From the NCBI RefSeq assembly GCF_014805625.2, contig NW_023998414.1, positions 7,716,238 to 7,780,237 of the forward strand: DNA of 64,000 nucleotides, in the 5' to 3' direction. Below the pieces are notes generated by a model. It saw only the letters and a program-made list of their open reading frames with translations, did not search any database and was not told where the DNA came from. Shown here piece by piece: positions 53,640-64,000 of this stretch (its first letter is position 1; every line of letters starts with the position of its first letter). The position numbers and the translations under genes were made by a program. The stretch comes from Glossina fuscipes. Taxonomy: Eukaryota > Arthropoda > Insecta > Diptera > Glossinidae.

Positions 53640-56600
53640 ATGTTCTTTAATGGCTACACTCACTGTTGAGCCGGTGGTCTGGGCCGTTTTACGACCATTG
53701 GTTGTACTGTTGATGCTACCTGTTGAATTACGATTAAGTTTGATGACTGTCTTCAAGGTGCCCGTGTACTCATGATGTAATGCGGATGCAGCATGTATTG
53801 CATTATGTTTACCATTTCGTTTGCTATGATGGGGTTGTTGTTGCTGTTGCTGCTGTTGCTGTTGTTGTTGAACAGCCCTCGAAGCTTCTACAGCTGCCGC
53901 CGAACTTTGTATTACTTCAAGACGACGCTTTTCAGCCGCTTTATGTGTAACCAAGCCCAAGTGTTGCAGATGTTGCTCCTTTTGACGAAGCGTTTCTTCA
54001 TCGTTATCCAAATCTACCGTAACCCACGAATTAGTATCGTTCGAATGTGAAGATTTCATAGATGTCGCATCATCATCTCTTTGCGCATTTGAAATACTCT
54101 TTTCACTTATATTGTCCAGTGGCTTAGTATCTGGGATATTTACATCATTCAAAAGAGCAGACTAAAATAATAATTACAGTAAAAAGTTTGTAAAATGTAA
54201 AAAATAAGAAGAAGCAATTGTAAATTTTTCTAACCTTTTCTTCTTTAAGATGTTCTTTTTCCAATTTCTCTTGCTTCACTTTAATTTCCCCATCTTCACT
54301 GCAGCTGGGGAGAGCTTTAAGTTCGACAATATTTGTACTTTTGGTGAGTTTATCCATATCTTTCTTAATTTTTAAATCTGAAATTTCTACTTGATCCTCA
54401 TCGTCGGTTAATTTATTGAATTCTTTCTTGACTATTTGTTTTTGTGTAGAAGACGTTTGTGGTATAATCGACTCTTGTGTTTTAGTTGTCTTCTCTTTCG
54501 TACAACGCTCACCAAGCTTTTGCAGCTCGGCGTCGATTTTAGCCAAAACGTCATCATTATTTAATTCGACGTGCAGTTTAACGGAATCGTCTTTTAAAAC
54601 TTTTATTGTTTTTACATTTTTATCAGCCTGGATTTTTTTGGGAGAATCCAATTCATCTGAAGATGGTTGTATGTCGGTTATATCATCCAAATCAGCTAAA
54701 TCATCTTCAACTATAGGCTGTTGTTCTTCTTCCATGTCTTCTTCTGGCTCTTCTTCTGCCTGCTCATCGTTTATAGAAGCATTATTATCCATAGAAATGC
54801 ATTCACTCTCATCTATAGTAAGTTCATCTTCTTGTTCAGGTTCTTCAACATTTTTTTCTTTGCGTGATCTATCCAGGACATCGATTTCTTTAAACTTGTC
54901 GTTTTCGTTTGCCAACAAAACATCCTCGTCCACAGCCGCATCACTAAAATTCTCTTTAAGTGGTTTGTCGCCATCATCGTCTTCTATGAGCAGCGGGCTT
55001 ATTCGATCCAAGTTACTAAGAAGACTAATATCGTCTTCCGGGGAGGCAGATTTTTTTTCCTCCATACTTTCATCGAGACGTAGCGTGCCTTCTTTCATCG
55101 TATCACTGGCAGAAGAATCGTCCAGCATTGCATCTTGTATAGTCTTCGCCGCCCCTGTTGGCGACACATTCGTTTCCAAGGCATTGTGTTCCTGAACTAT
55201 AATTGTTCCCAATTTAGGATCTTGTTCTATACCAAGATTATTTTCTAAAAATTTCGGCTTCTTATAGAAACGTTTAACAATTGTTTCACTGACTCCCTCG
55301 CTAATTAATTCTGATGGACTTAAGGATGCTGCCTTCTCCGAATCGTTTCCACTACCACCAGAGGCAGCAGAAGATGTGCTTGCGGCGACCGGAGTTAAAG
55401 TTGCTATTTGCGCAGACGTTTGTCCTTCGTTCTCTGCAATCTCTGGACCGGATGCTACCTCTATTACTTCAGTATTAACAATTAAAGGCTGTTGCAAACT
55501 ATCCGATTTACTATTCATTAGTTCTTCTCCTTCTTCTTCTTGAACTACTACTACAAGTTTAGACTCGACTATATCGACAAGAGCAAGTTTCTCTGGTTTA
55601 ATATTAGCCAGCACAATGTCGTCAGTATTATCTGAAGAAGCAGTACTATCTTTAGAGTCTTCGTCTATAATTGAAGATGACTGGGCCTTTGCATTAGCTC
55701 CTACATTACTTTTTAGTAAGCTACGACTATTAGAAGTAATGCGACGTCGTTTGGGTTCCGGATTTGCCGTTGCAGTATTGCGAGCCGGTGACGCCCCTTT
55801 GGATTGTCGTGTAGATCTAGTACTAGGCGATAAACTAGGACCGTTGTTAGATTTACGCGCACCCCATCTACCGCGTCCCCTTCCCGGGGTAGCAGTAGTG
55901 GTGGTAGTGACTATGGTGCTAGTACTTGCTGTTGACGTTGTAGTGGTTGATATTAGAGCCATACTTGCAAGATGTTCAATATCATGTTCACTATCTTCGG
56001 CTATTTCTTGTGTACTGGCATTTGTGTTTTGCGAGGCGTTAAGCGGAAGATCATCGTCTTCTAATTCAGGATCTTTCGCCTCGACTTTTATGAATTTCAA
56101 TAAAGGTTCCTCGGTTGAAGAGCGTGTATCTACGGACCTTTTACGTTTATTTTGGGGCGATTCAACCAGAGGAATTGGCATTTTCCCGCGTCCCGCACCC
56201 CTGCCTCTGCCACGTGCCGCAGGTGGGGTTTCTGAGCGCGAACCACTCCCTGCAGCACCAGTCGATTGACGTTGGCGCGTGATACGAGTACTAGTGCTGA
56301 TAGCGGCACTTGTTACTACCGCACTGTTAGAGGTAGTATTACGTGTAAGACGATTGGCTGTTGTTGTACTTAAGCCACCAGAAGAGTTTCCCGCTGCCAC
56401 ACTAGTTGTCACTTCTCTCGCCTCCTTGAGATCTTTTATATCACTTGATTCTTTCGTTTCCTTTTGTTGATCTTTATTTTCGATCAATTCTTCTTTATCT
56501 TCCTTTTCCTTTTCCTTTTCCTGTTGTTCTTTAAGCTCTTTGGCCTCTTTCAATGACTTACGGCCTCTTATCTGGCCTGTTCGTTTAGTGACGATGGCTG

Positions 56601-57003
56601 TTGTTGTTGTTGTTGTTGTTCCGCCATCTTCGCTTTCACTGTTATTGGTCTCGACTGCCTCCAAGACGGCATTGTCTTTTTTATTTGTCGGTGAGCTCAG
56701 TAATAATGGCGAACTTCGCGTCACACGCGTTTGAAATGGTTTATTTTCCTGTTTTGCTTCCAATTCGAGCTTCTCTGGACTACCAGTGCAATTGGCGGAA
56801 GCATTTGTTCCCATTTCCGCTTTGCACGTTAACACAGTATCGACATTTGATTGTGATGTTGTTAAAGGCAATTTGGTTGTTGTAACTGTTGTTGCTGTTG
56901 TAGTTGCGACTGTCGTTGCCGTTGTTGTGATTGTTGTAGCATTATCAGTTTTTGTTGTCGTTCCTGCGAGCGTCGTTATAGTTTGTGATTTGCGGGTAGA
57001 CAT
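48152..57003 (-). CDS. Very large nuclear-type protein (about 2,482 aa) with a Cys/His-rich module; family not recognised
   Basis: Seven coding exons on the minus strand are 57003-54235, 54161-53475, 53389-53110, 52146-51916, 51837-51353, 51281-51124 and 50990-48152. All phases agree and the total is exactly 2,483 codons with the stop. Residues 1-923 are Thr/Ser-rich, then acidic, with RG-rich patches (GRGRGAGRGK) and basic NKRKRS and PKRRRI motifs that look like nuclear localisation signals. Exon 2 has two polyGln tracts. Exons 4-6 form a Cys-rich module: LCEDQCFYCSGKFGLYDTPC, LCDACFRHVDRR, CVVTDCVNPAVHSLRRKC, WLCQAHYDTIIQYSGCVLC and AACKVCRYFANLI. The last exon has conserved-looking blocks TFLQYDEPTRRLWEELQKPY and GRRLPGLVQVQSGGKPFLIS, then more polyGln. 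A chromatin or transcription role is inference only. The exon 4/5 border is uncertain. Confidence 0.8.
51838..51915 (-). other. Uncertain intron between exons 4 and 5 of the large nuclear gene, with an A18 run
   Basis: The donor (GCAA then GTAAGT) at 51915 is clear. The phase-correct acceptor is AAAG at 51838-51840. However, the sense sequence just before it codes for THFCFECDKDEE, which looks like genuine zinc-binding protein continuing into EKLTVDNCLCDAC. An acceptor for that longer exon would fall inside an A18 run (18 A on the sense strand) that contains no AG. Either the short exon is right or the run is misassembled. Confidence 0.5.
52654..52678. repeat. Short tandem repeat of a 7-mer, (GTTAACG)3
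   Basis: Three exact head-to-tail copies of GTTAACG, followed by GTTA, inside intron 3 of the large minus-strand gene. The unit contains the palindrome GTTAAC. Confidence 0.85.
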
Positions 57004-58969
57004 CGTTTAATAAATTCTAATAAACTTGGCTACTGGGAGGGGGATTAAAGCGTTTTAAAATTTAACACCGTATAAAGCGCGTGATGTAAAAATGAACTCG
57101 CTTTAATTGTCACTTTATACGAATTTTAAAATTTTCCCACACATCCCATAAATATTTTTATTGGTTATTTTATTATGATTTAGATATATTTGCGATTTGC
57201 TCTTTTCTTTATTTTTTTTTTTTTCTTTTCTCAAAAATAAATGAGAAAATCTATGTTTTATTTTTTTTATTATGCAAATAATAAATTGGTCCCATTTTGT
57301 AAGGTTAGGTTTCTGCAACTGCAAATAAATGAAAATATATATAAAAATACATTATCATTGGAATTATTGTTCGATAACGGTATCTCTTTTGGTTAGTTTT
57401 ACTAACTTAGAAAACATTCTTAAAACTCTTACGGAAATTTATTGAAATGTTAAAAACACACTCAATAATTACATCCTCGCTTAAAACAACTTACGAATCT
57501 CTTTACTTATTGACAGCGTTTAGCAATTCATGCATAGCATGCACATACACACATGCACGCATATTTAAATAACCAATTCGATGTTGCAAGCAGTACCAGC
57601 AGCGGATTTTAGTAAGACTTGATTAATATATATGGGAGATGCTGCTGGTTGTCGTTATTCGTGCCTGTGTATAGTGTGCGTACTGTCGTTTTCAGTTTTA
57701 TTCTTGCGATAGTTATTCATATTTTTGTTATCGGTGTTGTTGTTTTAGTTTATATTGTTGTTGTTGTTGCTGTTTCCTTAAAACCGGTTTATATATATAT
57801 CTATATATGTGTGTGTGTGTATTTATATGTTCATACATGGATACATATATATGTATATGTATCCACATTTGCAGGCATAATATATCTGTTAGTGTTCATT
57901 CGTACTCTGAATACATTCCTCCTTTAAGCATAAAATTTATTTAGTCTTTTGCAAGCCAAATTTTGTTATATTTAAAAGAAAACGATACAATTATGTACTC
58001 AAAGCACAAAAATATGTACAGCAACAAGGAGTATTTATCTATCTCTCTCTCTCTCTCTCTCTTTCTATATATATATATAGGTTCGTGAAGAGGACCTTAT
58101 TGAAAGATTGTTAAGATTGGATGTAAATGCTGCTAAAAACTACAAACATCAAAAAGGATAGCAACATAACATAATCAACTGTTGCAAATAAACATATATG
58201 CGTACGATTATTAAATTGTAAAAGACAGGTTCCATAGCTTACTTAATTTTCGCTTGTTTACATGTTCTCGACTTTGCGATTTAAGTTGCGCGTATTTAAA
58301 TTTAAACTAAATAGAATTTGCTAAAATTGTCACAGATTGAGACCAAGGATCTGTTTTTTCTTTTTTTTCATTATTTCGGTTGTTCAAACACTTCGCAGGC
58401 TAATCACGAAACAAGGTCAACTTGATGAATCCAAATCCTATGTTTAATGCATTGCTTAAATCACTATCTGCTTAATCAAAAAAAAAAAAAAAAAAAAAAA
58501 GTTAACGATACTCAACCGATTTTGAAGAAATAAGGACCCGAAGACTATGGTTTATTGGGATTTATCGTCTACATCATTAGTTTACGAGTTATATGAAAGT
58601 ATCACTTAGAGAGGCCTATACCTATTTATAGTGCCCTCGCGGTATTGCGGTTTAGGGTAAGACAATATATGGCGAAAGGTCAGAAATTTCACCTCTTCTC
58701 CGCCCGCTTACCGTACGTCTTCTAAAATACATACGACCTTTTTTTGCATATGTGACTTATCGAGTTACGCATCCTAATATCCGTAGTCTTCCTAGTTCGG
58801 GCATTTTTATAGTCACTTTTGCATTCAGACTTATACACCTCCAACTTTTTCTATGATGGAGTTTACATGTGCAATGAGAAGTATTGACCCAGCAATGTGA
58901 ATTACCTAATAGCGCTACTACTTCTGTAGTGCTCTCAGCTCTGTGATCTGTGAATCTTGAGTCGACTAC

Positions 58970-59040
58970 TTAGTAAAGATGTCTGCTAGGAAACGATATT
59001 CGATGCTCTCGTTGACCTCTCCGTGATGGGCTTGCGTCGA
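58970..59040 (-). mobile_element. Possible copia-type retrotransposon remnant (end of RNase H)
   Basis: The minus-strand translation TQAHHGEVNESIEYRF, LADIFTK resembles the end of copia-type pol, where 'HH.IRE.V..G.I...Y....LADIFTK' is typical. Only about 23 residues match, and the frame is not open on either side. The LADIFTK ending is the main support. Confidence 0.45.
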
Positions 59041-59792
59041 CGAAATTATTTTGTTGGGCAATCTGTAAACGATGGAACATGGGCCTAGCAGTCTTCAGAA
59101 ACTGGGCATCTGAACACTTACTATTCAGCCCCCGCCTAAACGACTTTCAAACGGATTATTTCTACTATAAAGCAATAAAACAAAATTTTCTTTGAGTATT
59201 GGGGCTTAGCGTAATATGAGTCGTTTCTGCCGGGTCTACCCATTTATCATGAATGTTATTTACTCCCCATGTGTCATATATATGTGAAGCTAAAATTGCG
59301 GAGATTTTTCCATCACCTTTATCAAGCTGCGTTGTTTCTTCGAGGCTTTATCAGCAAAATTTTAATTCGAATCGTTTCGCGAATCAATTTTCATCTGATT
59401 CAGATTCTTTTCATTTCTGACAATTCTCGAAAGTAGAACAAACCACTTAAAAAGATGGTGTTTTGATACGTATGGAAAAATCGAGCCGCTTTGCAAACAT
59501 ACGTTTATAGATGGAAGTTTAACGGGCACATCTTGGCGTATTCTAACTTATAAACTTCTAAAAATGTTGTTTCAACTATTTTGATGGACATCTGAGCGCA
59601 TCTAACTTGCGATCCAAACGATTCGTTTCCATCATTATCCAATTTCCTGATCCCCTTACAACGTACAATGACCAAATTTGAAGAAAGAGAACAACTTTAT
59701 AAATTCCTATGCTTATCTCGGACTTATTGTATTAAGGGTCCTGAAGTTCGAGATTTATTGCAGTTGAACAATTTATGCTATTGTTTCTCTCA

Positions 59793-59939
59793 TCCGCCTG
59801 GATTGGCCGAGTAGGCAACGAATCGCGAGTAACAATTCAATGATCGTGTGTTTAAAGTGCGGAAAAGTTTCAATAAAGCCGGTAGCCTTAGACGCTAGTC
59901 TTTGAGTTCCTTTCTCTAGGCTAAATTAATTATAATAAG
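59793..59939 (+). mobile_element. tRNA-derived SINE, copy 3 (most decayed)
   Basis: Starts TCCGCCTGGATTGGCC with GAGTAGGCAA, has a damaged B box (GTGTGTTTAAAG), then GTGCGG and the shared body (GTAGCCTTAGACGCTAGTC) and an AT-rich tail. The damage to the internal promoter says this copy cannot be transcribed by polymerase III. Confidence 0.75.
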
Positions 59940-60599
59940 AAAAATTATACATACTCTAATTATTGTAAAAACTATTATTCGTCAATCAATGTGAGTCCAT
60001 GTTACAGGACAACACTCCACACCTCAGAGGACTAGAAAATCTGCACTAACTATTGTACCTGATCGCCTCGAATGGCAGCACCATATATCATCAATGTCGC
60101 CTAACCTGCCCTATTAGTCATACACCCAATCCTTTCTTCACACAGTCTTTTTTTATATGATCTTGAAATGACACAGTTCACCCATGAACCCCACATGGAC
60201 TCTTTTTACACGAATCCAAAAAAAAAAAAAATTAAAATTTTTCAAATTTTGATAGTGTCTCATGGAAACTTATTCATACAGCAACAAGATACAATTGAGG
60301 GAATACTGTGATCAAAAATCAGGCGGCTTATGCCCACACATATATTACTGACTTGTTTTGCTGCTTGGCCGGCTTGGGTAATAACGAACAAAATTCTTCA
60401 TATGAATTAAATCTGACAGTCGTCGTGCTAAACACACTCGACGTATCTACTGGTGGTATTATTTTTGATCCAGTTTGTAATAAACGTGCAGGAGCGATGA
60501 ATAGTTGGGGAATTGGTTTTCATTCCTAAATTTAATTTTTTACGGGCCGAATTTTCACTGTACACTACTGCTACCACTGTAAGATGGGATATATACTCA

Positions 60600-61300
60600 T
60601 TTTGTTATTTTCCATAACGTATGTAACAACCGAAAGGAAGCTTCAGAGATCCTATAAAGCATATGTATATATATATTCTTGATCAGCGTGGAATTCGGAG
60701 TTGATATAGGTATGTCTGTCCGTCCGTGTGTCTGTGTGGCGTGTGTTGTTGGCCCTCTCCTGGCCGCAAAAATGAAAATGTCGATTTTAAATTTTGGTAG
60801 AAATCTTGGAAGTTCCTGGAAGTAGGTTGGCATTGAGAATAGGCCAAATCGTTGGGAGCGGAAGCGCGCCGTGGAGCGTAAACTGAAAGCAACTCAGTTT
60901 TTTTTAACAAAAATTTTTGGATTTTTGCTCATTACCGTCGTCGACACAATAAAAGGCTGAAATTTTCCAAATTTGCTTTGCAAAGCACTCGACTCCCCAC
61001 GTTCAAAAATGGAAAACATCTGCCACACCCACAAAAGCTAACAAATGATTAAATTTCGATTTTTTCACTTTCTTGAGGTTTTTACGCATATTCATCATAA
61101 CCCAAACAAGACCGAATATTTAAAATTATTTTGTAAGCTCCTTAACTGACGATGTATTATCTGTCGAAAAGTGGATTGATTCGAAAATGAATATAGCGAT
61201 TATCTTTTTCTTAATAATACTAGCGATATGGGTATCAAATAAAAGAAATTGGGGAGTAGAATCCGCAAAGCATAGTTGTGGGTATGCGAGATACGGCCCC
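60600..61300 (+). repeat. Dispersed repeat family B, copy 5
   Basis: Contains 'aggaagcttcagagatccta', 'tatattcttgatcagcgtgg', 'ggtatgtctgtccgtccg', 'tttggtagaaatcttggaag', 'gaataggccaaatcgttgg', 'gctcattacc', 'ctgaaattttcc' and 'gcgatatgggtatcaaataa'. These are the same blocks, in the same order, as in copies at 36.8 and 38.9 kb. Confidence 0.6.
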
Positions 61301-64000
61301 CGCTGTATATAGCTTTCTTATTTGTTGTTTCATAAGTACGTAATAAGGATTTCATTATTGATTTTTTTGCACGGTTTTTTTGAAAATGTAAGTAGAGCTT
61401 TTTTATTTTACACGAGTTGTTTACAGTTGTAGAACATATCCGAATACACGCACGATTTTTTTTGCATAGATTTCTAAGAAAGGCATTTGCGGTGTAGAAA
61501 AAGAGCTGTGTATGCACCTTGTACGTTGGGCCACCGCCATTGGTCGCAAACCGCAGAACGGATGTGCTTTGAATTTAGCCATGTTTGCACGGTTTACATA
61601 TTTTTTTTGTTTTTTTTTATTTTTTTTTATTTTTTGCACATACCCCGATCTATTCAAAACTCCAAAAGATTATGTTATCTTCACTTGTAATACTTGTACC
61701 AGGTGGTTTTAGTTCAGTAGTTGCTTTATGCGTAAAGGTTTTCGTTTATGTTTCTTTGTCATATTGTCTTTGATCTTGTGCTTGCGACTATTAAACATTC
61801 GGGAGAATATGCGGCGGACTTGATTTAAACTTCATTCACAATTATTTTATAAAATTTACAAATCATTGCCAACTAAGTAGAGGTATGGAAAAGAAACAAA
61901 AAAAATAAAAATAAAAAAAATAGAAAAAGGATTTTTGCCCATCCATTAACAAAGGGTGGAATAACATGTCAATACTTCGAGTTAAACGAATTGGAGAGAA
62001 AACGATGAGTGGCACGCATTAATACAAAACTTCTAGCGAATTTTCTCTGGAGCTTATCAAAGTACGTTATCCAATAGAGGATTACCGTTTCAAGGCATCG
62101 CCTATTTTAATCTCTTTTGATTGCAACTTCTGTAGCAATTCATGTCTCTCGACGTACATATCTGCATGCACACGATTGCAACCAACGCGTGTGCCGTAAA
62201 AGGTAATTTCGTTTAGTTAGTTGGTCTGCATTTTACTTTTTTCTATTTACACAGACAAAGGGGCGATCACACACAGCCTAACAAGCAATGAAACAGAATT
62301 TAATATAAAGTGTATGAATGAGAAGGGATCGTTGTTGGGCATTGTTTAAAAAGCAATATAATGGGATTTGTAGCTGATTTTTTTTTTTTTTTTATTCTTT
62401 TTTTTAATTTTTTTATTTATAAAAATTAAAATCATTCATACGTCATGTCGACTGCATTTGCGAGTTGCTTAATTTGCCAAATGAGTAAAGTCGACTTATA
62501 AATATAAATAAAATAAAGCATTTGAGAAAATTTTATTAGAGTTTACAATAAACTCATCAACCAAGCAATTCATTGAGTAACAAAAAAAAACATTTGCTAT
62601 GAGTGTTACATGTTCTTATTGCAACAATTACTAATGAGTAATAAAATATACAAAGTTACATATAAATCAATCCTAAACATTTGCCATTTGTTAGAGGATC
62701 TTAACACTAAATAATCCAGAAAATGACCAAACGTTCTTATATTATAATAAATTAGTAAATAAATAAATAATAGTAATGAGAATAGTGTAATAAGTGTAAA
62801 AAAAAAAAAAAAAAAAAACTAGTGGTCGATTCAAAGATTCGGCGGAAAACGCGAGTAAAACTTCTTTCGATTACCTTATGCACTACAATCTCTCAACCAC
62901 ATTTTATTTTATAACAAAACAATTTCTAGTTTTTTTCCATTTATATTAGTATTAGTAAGCTTTCAATGCTTAACGCAAAACTGCTAGGTGTGAAAACATT
63001 CGATTTATTGATTATTGGCTAAATGACGAAATGATATTAAAATAAAGTAAGAAATAACGAGTCCTAATAGGGATAAAGGGAAGGCAATTGAAGTATATAT
63101 GTATATAAAGTCGATAAGTTTTTCATTACCTAGGCGATCGAGGCAATTTTCAGCCGAAATTTTGAATACTTCTACAAAATATTTATACCCTATTTTATGA
63201 CAATATCTGTAAAAATCTCCTAAACTAGTAAAAAGAACAACAATAATAATAATAATATTTATATTTATCGATTTTGGTTTACGGCAACGCCGAAAATAAG
63301 TAAAAAAGAAACGAAAAGTATTTTGTTGTATCCGTATTTATGCCTGACGAATGTCTCAAAATGCTTCCTCTGGACTTGATACTCGGGATGTAGATGCATT
63401 TTATTTACGAGAAAAGTTTTTCTCGAACGCTCAGTGCTCAACCGAATTATGAGCATTTTTCTTTTTGTTGTTTTAAATTCCTTAGCTTATGTCGTCGAAC
63501 GTGGGGATCGATTACTTTCACGTTAAAACAAGTTGCTTGTTCTTGCTTACGAAACGCGATGTTCATCTCTCCCCTTTATACACAATAAAATTTTTAGATA
63601 TTTATAGAGTCATAAACAACATTAATAACATTAATTAACGGCAGCGTATTGCAAAACTTTCTATTGAAAATTCTGTCTAAATTTATGAGTTGGCTTCACA
63701 GACATCATATAAAGTCTCAAAAATTGATACATGTTAATGGGGGTTGAAAGAATGAACTGACTAATTTACAGAGTAAGCTTAACCGCATAATGCAGATGTC
63801 TCCAGGTCCGGGAGAGAAACGCAAAGTCAGCGCCACGAGGGCGACTCGTCCCCGAGCGCCAGATGCTGATATCGTATAGATGGGAGCGAGGCCTGCGTAG
63901 AAAGAAGGCTGAAATTCGTCTCTGATAATGAAGAAGGGAATCTTGACAAATTGATGAGATACGCTACAATACGCAATAGCAAAGTCTTAATAAGAAACAC

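Larger units (their letters stand above)
57004..64000. other. Region upstream of the large nuclear gene, no gene recognised
   Basis: About 7 kb that contains the promoter of the gene ending at 57003, CA and TA tracts (57785-57860), a CT run (58042-58063), a copia-like remnant, a SINE copy, a family B copy and several poly(A/T) runs. Non-coding first exons could lie here but cannot be seen. A less AT-rich patch at 63780-63900 has no recognisable coding content. Confidence 0.5.

Noticed and set aside
60308..60529. Plus-strand frame ending GGIIFDPVCNKRAGAMNSWG
   Set aside because: Short, with no recognisable domain, and adjacent to a repeat copy. It cannot be supported as a gene.

Overview
The window looks like nuclear DNA of a calyptrate or other higher fly. 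It is AT-rich, with many (TA)n, (CA)n, (AAT)n and long poly(A/T) runs. Introns are short (51-133 bp is common), proteins carry polyglutamine tracts, and the gene content is insect (odorant-binding protein, MADF/C2H2 zinc-finger protein). A tsetse (Glossina) is plausible but cannot be fixed from sequence alone. Two assembly gaps are present: 100 N at 4106-4205 and 400 N at 43829-44228.

Six protein-coding genes can be supported, each rebuilt exon by exon with consistent splice phases. (1) The 3' part of a Graf-type GTPase activator (PH, RhoGAP, Ser/Gly-rich linker, SH3) on + at 20-3616. (2) A secreted or membrane protein of unknown function (321 aa) on - at 9824-12235. (3) A protein with two MADF domains and six or seven C2H2 fingers on - at 25274-27762. 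(4) The single-exon shared RNA polymerase subunit Rpb5 on - at 29478-30110. (5) A six-cysteine odorant-binding protein (145 aa) on - at 31146-33022, with a TATA box at 33115. (6) A very large nuclear-looking protein (about 2,482 aa, seven coding exons) on - at 48152-57003, with an unrecognised Cys/His-rich module in its middle.

Between genes the window is repeat debris. 16.3-21.0 kb is a mosaic of a broken Ty3/gypsy-like element, a LINE endonuclease fragment, a kelch-repeat fragment, two overlapping pieces of an RSK/MSK/JIL-1-like AGC kinase, and a signal-peptide exon. A tRNA-derived SINE occurs three times (13.44, 36.27 and 59.79 kb), each copy followed by an AT-rich (AAT)-type tail. At least two other dispersed families (called A and B here) occur many times in both orientations. 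A small copia-like remnant lies near 59.0 kb. The stretches 33.1-48.1 kb and 57.0-64.0 kb hold no gene I can support.

The genes do not form a pathway. They are independent housekeeping, signalling, chemosensory and nuclear genes separated by transposon-rich DNA. I saw no CRISPR array, no canonical tRNA gene and no rRNA gene.
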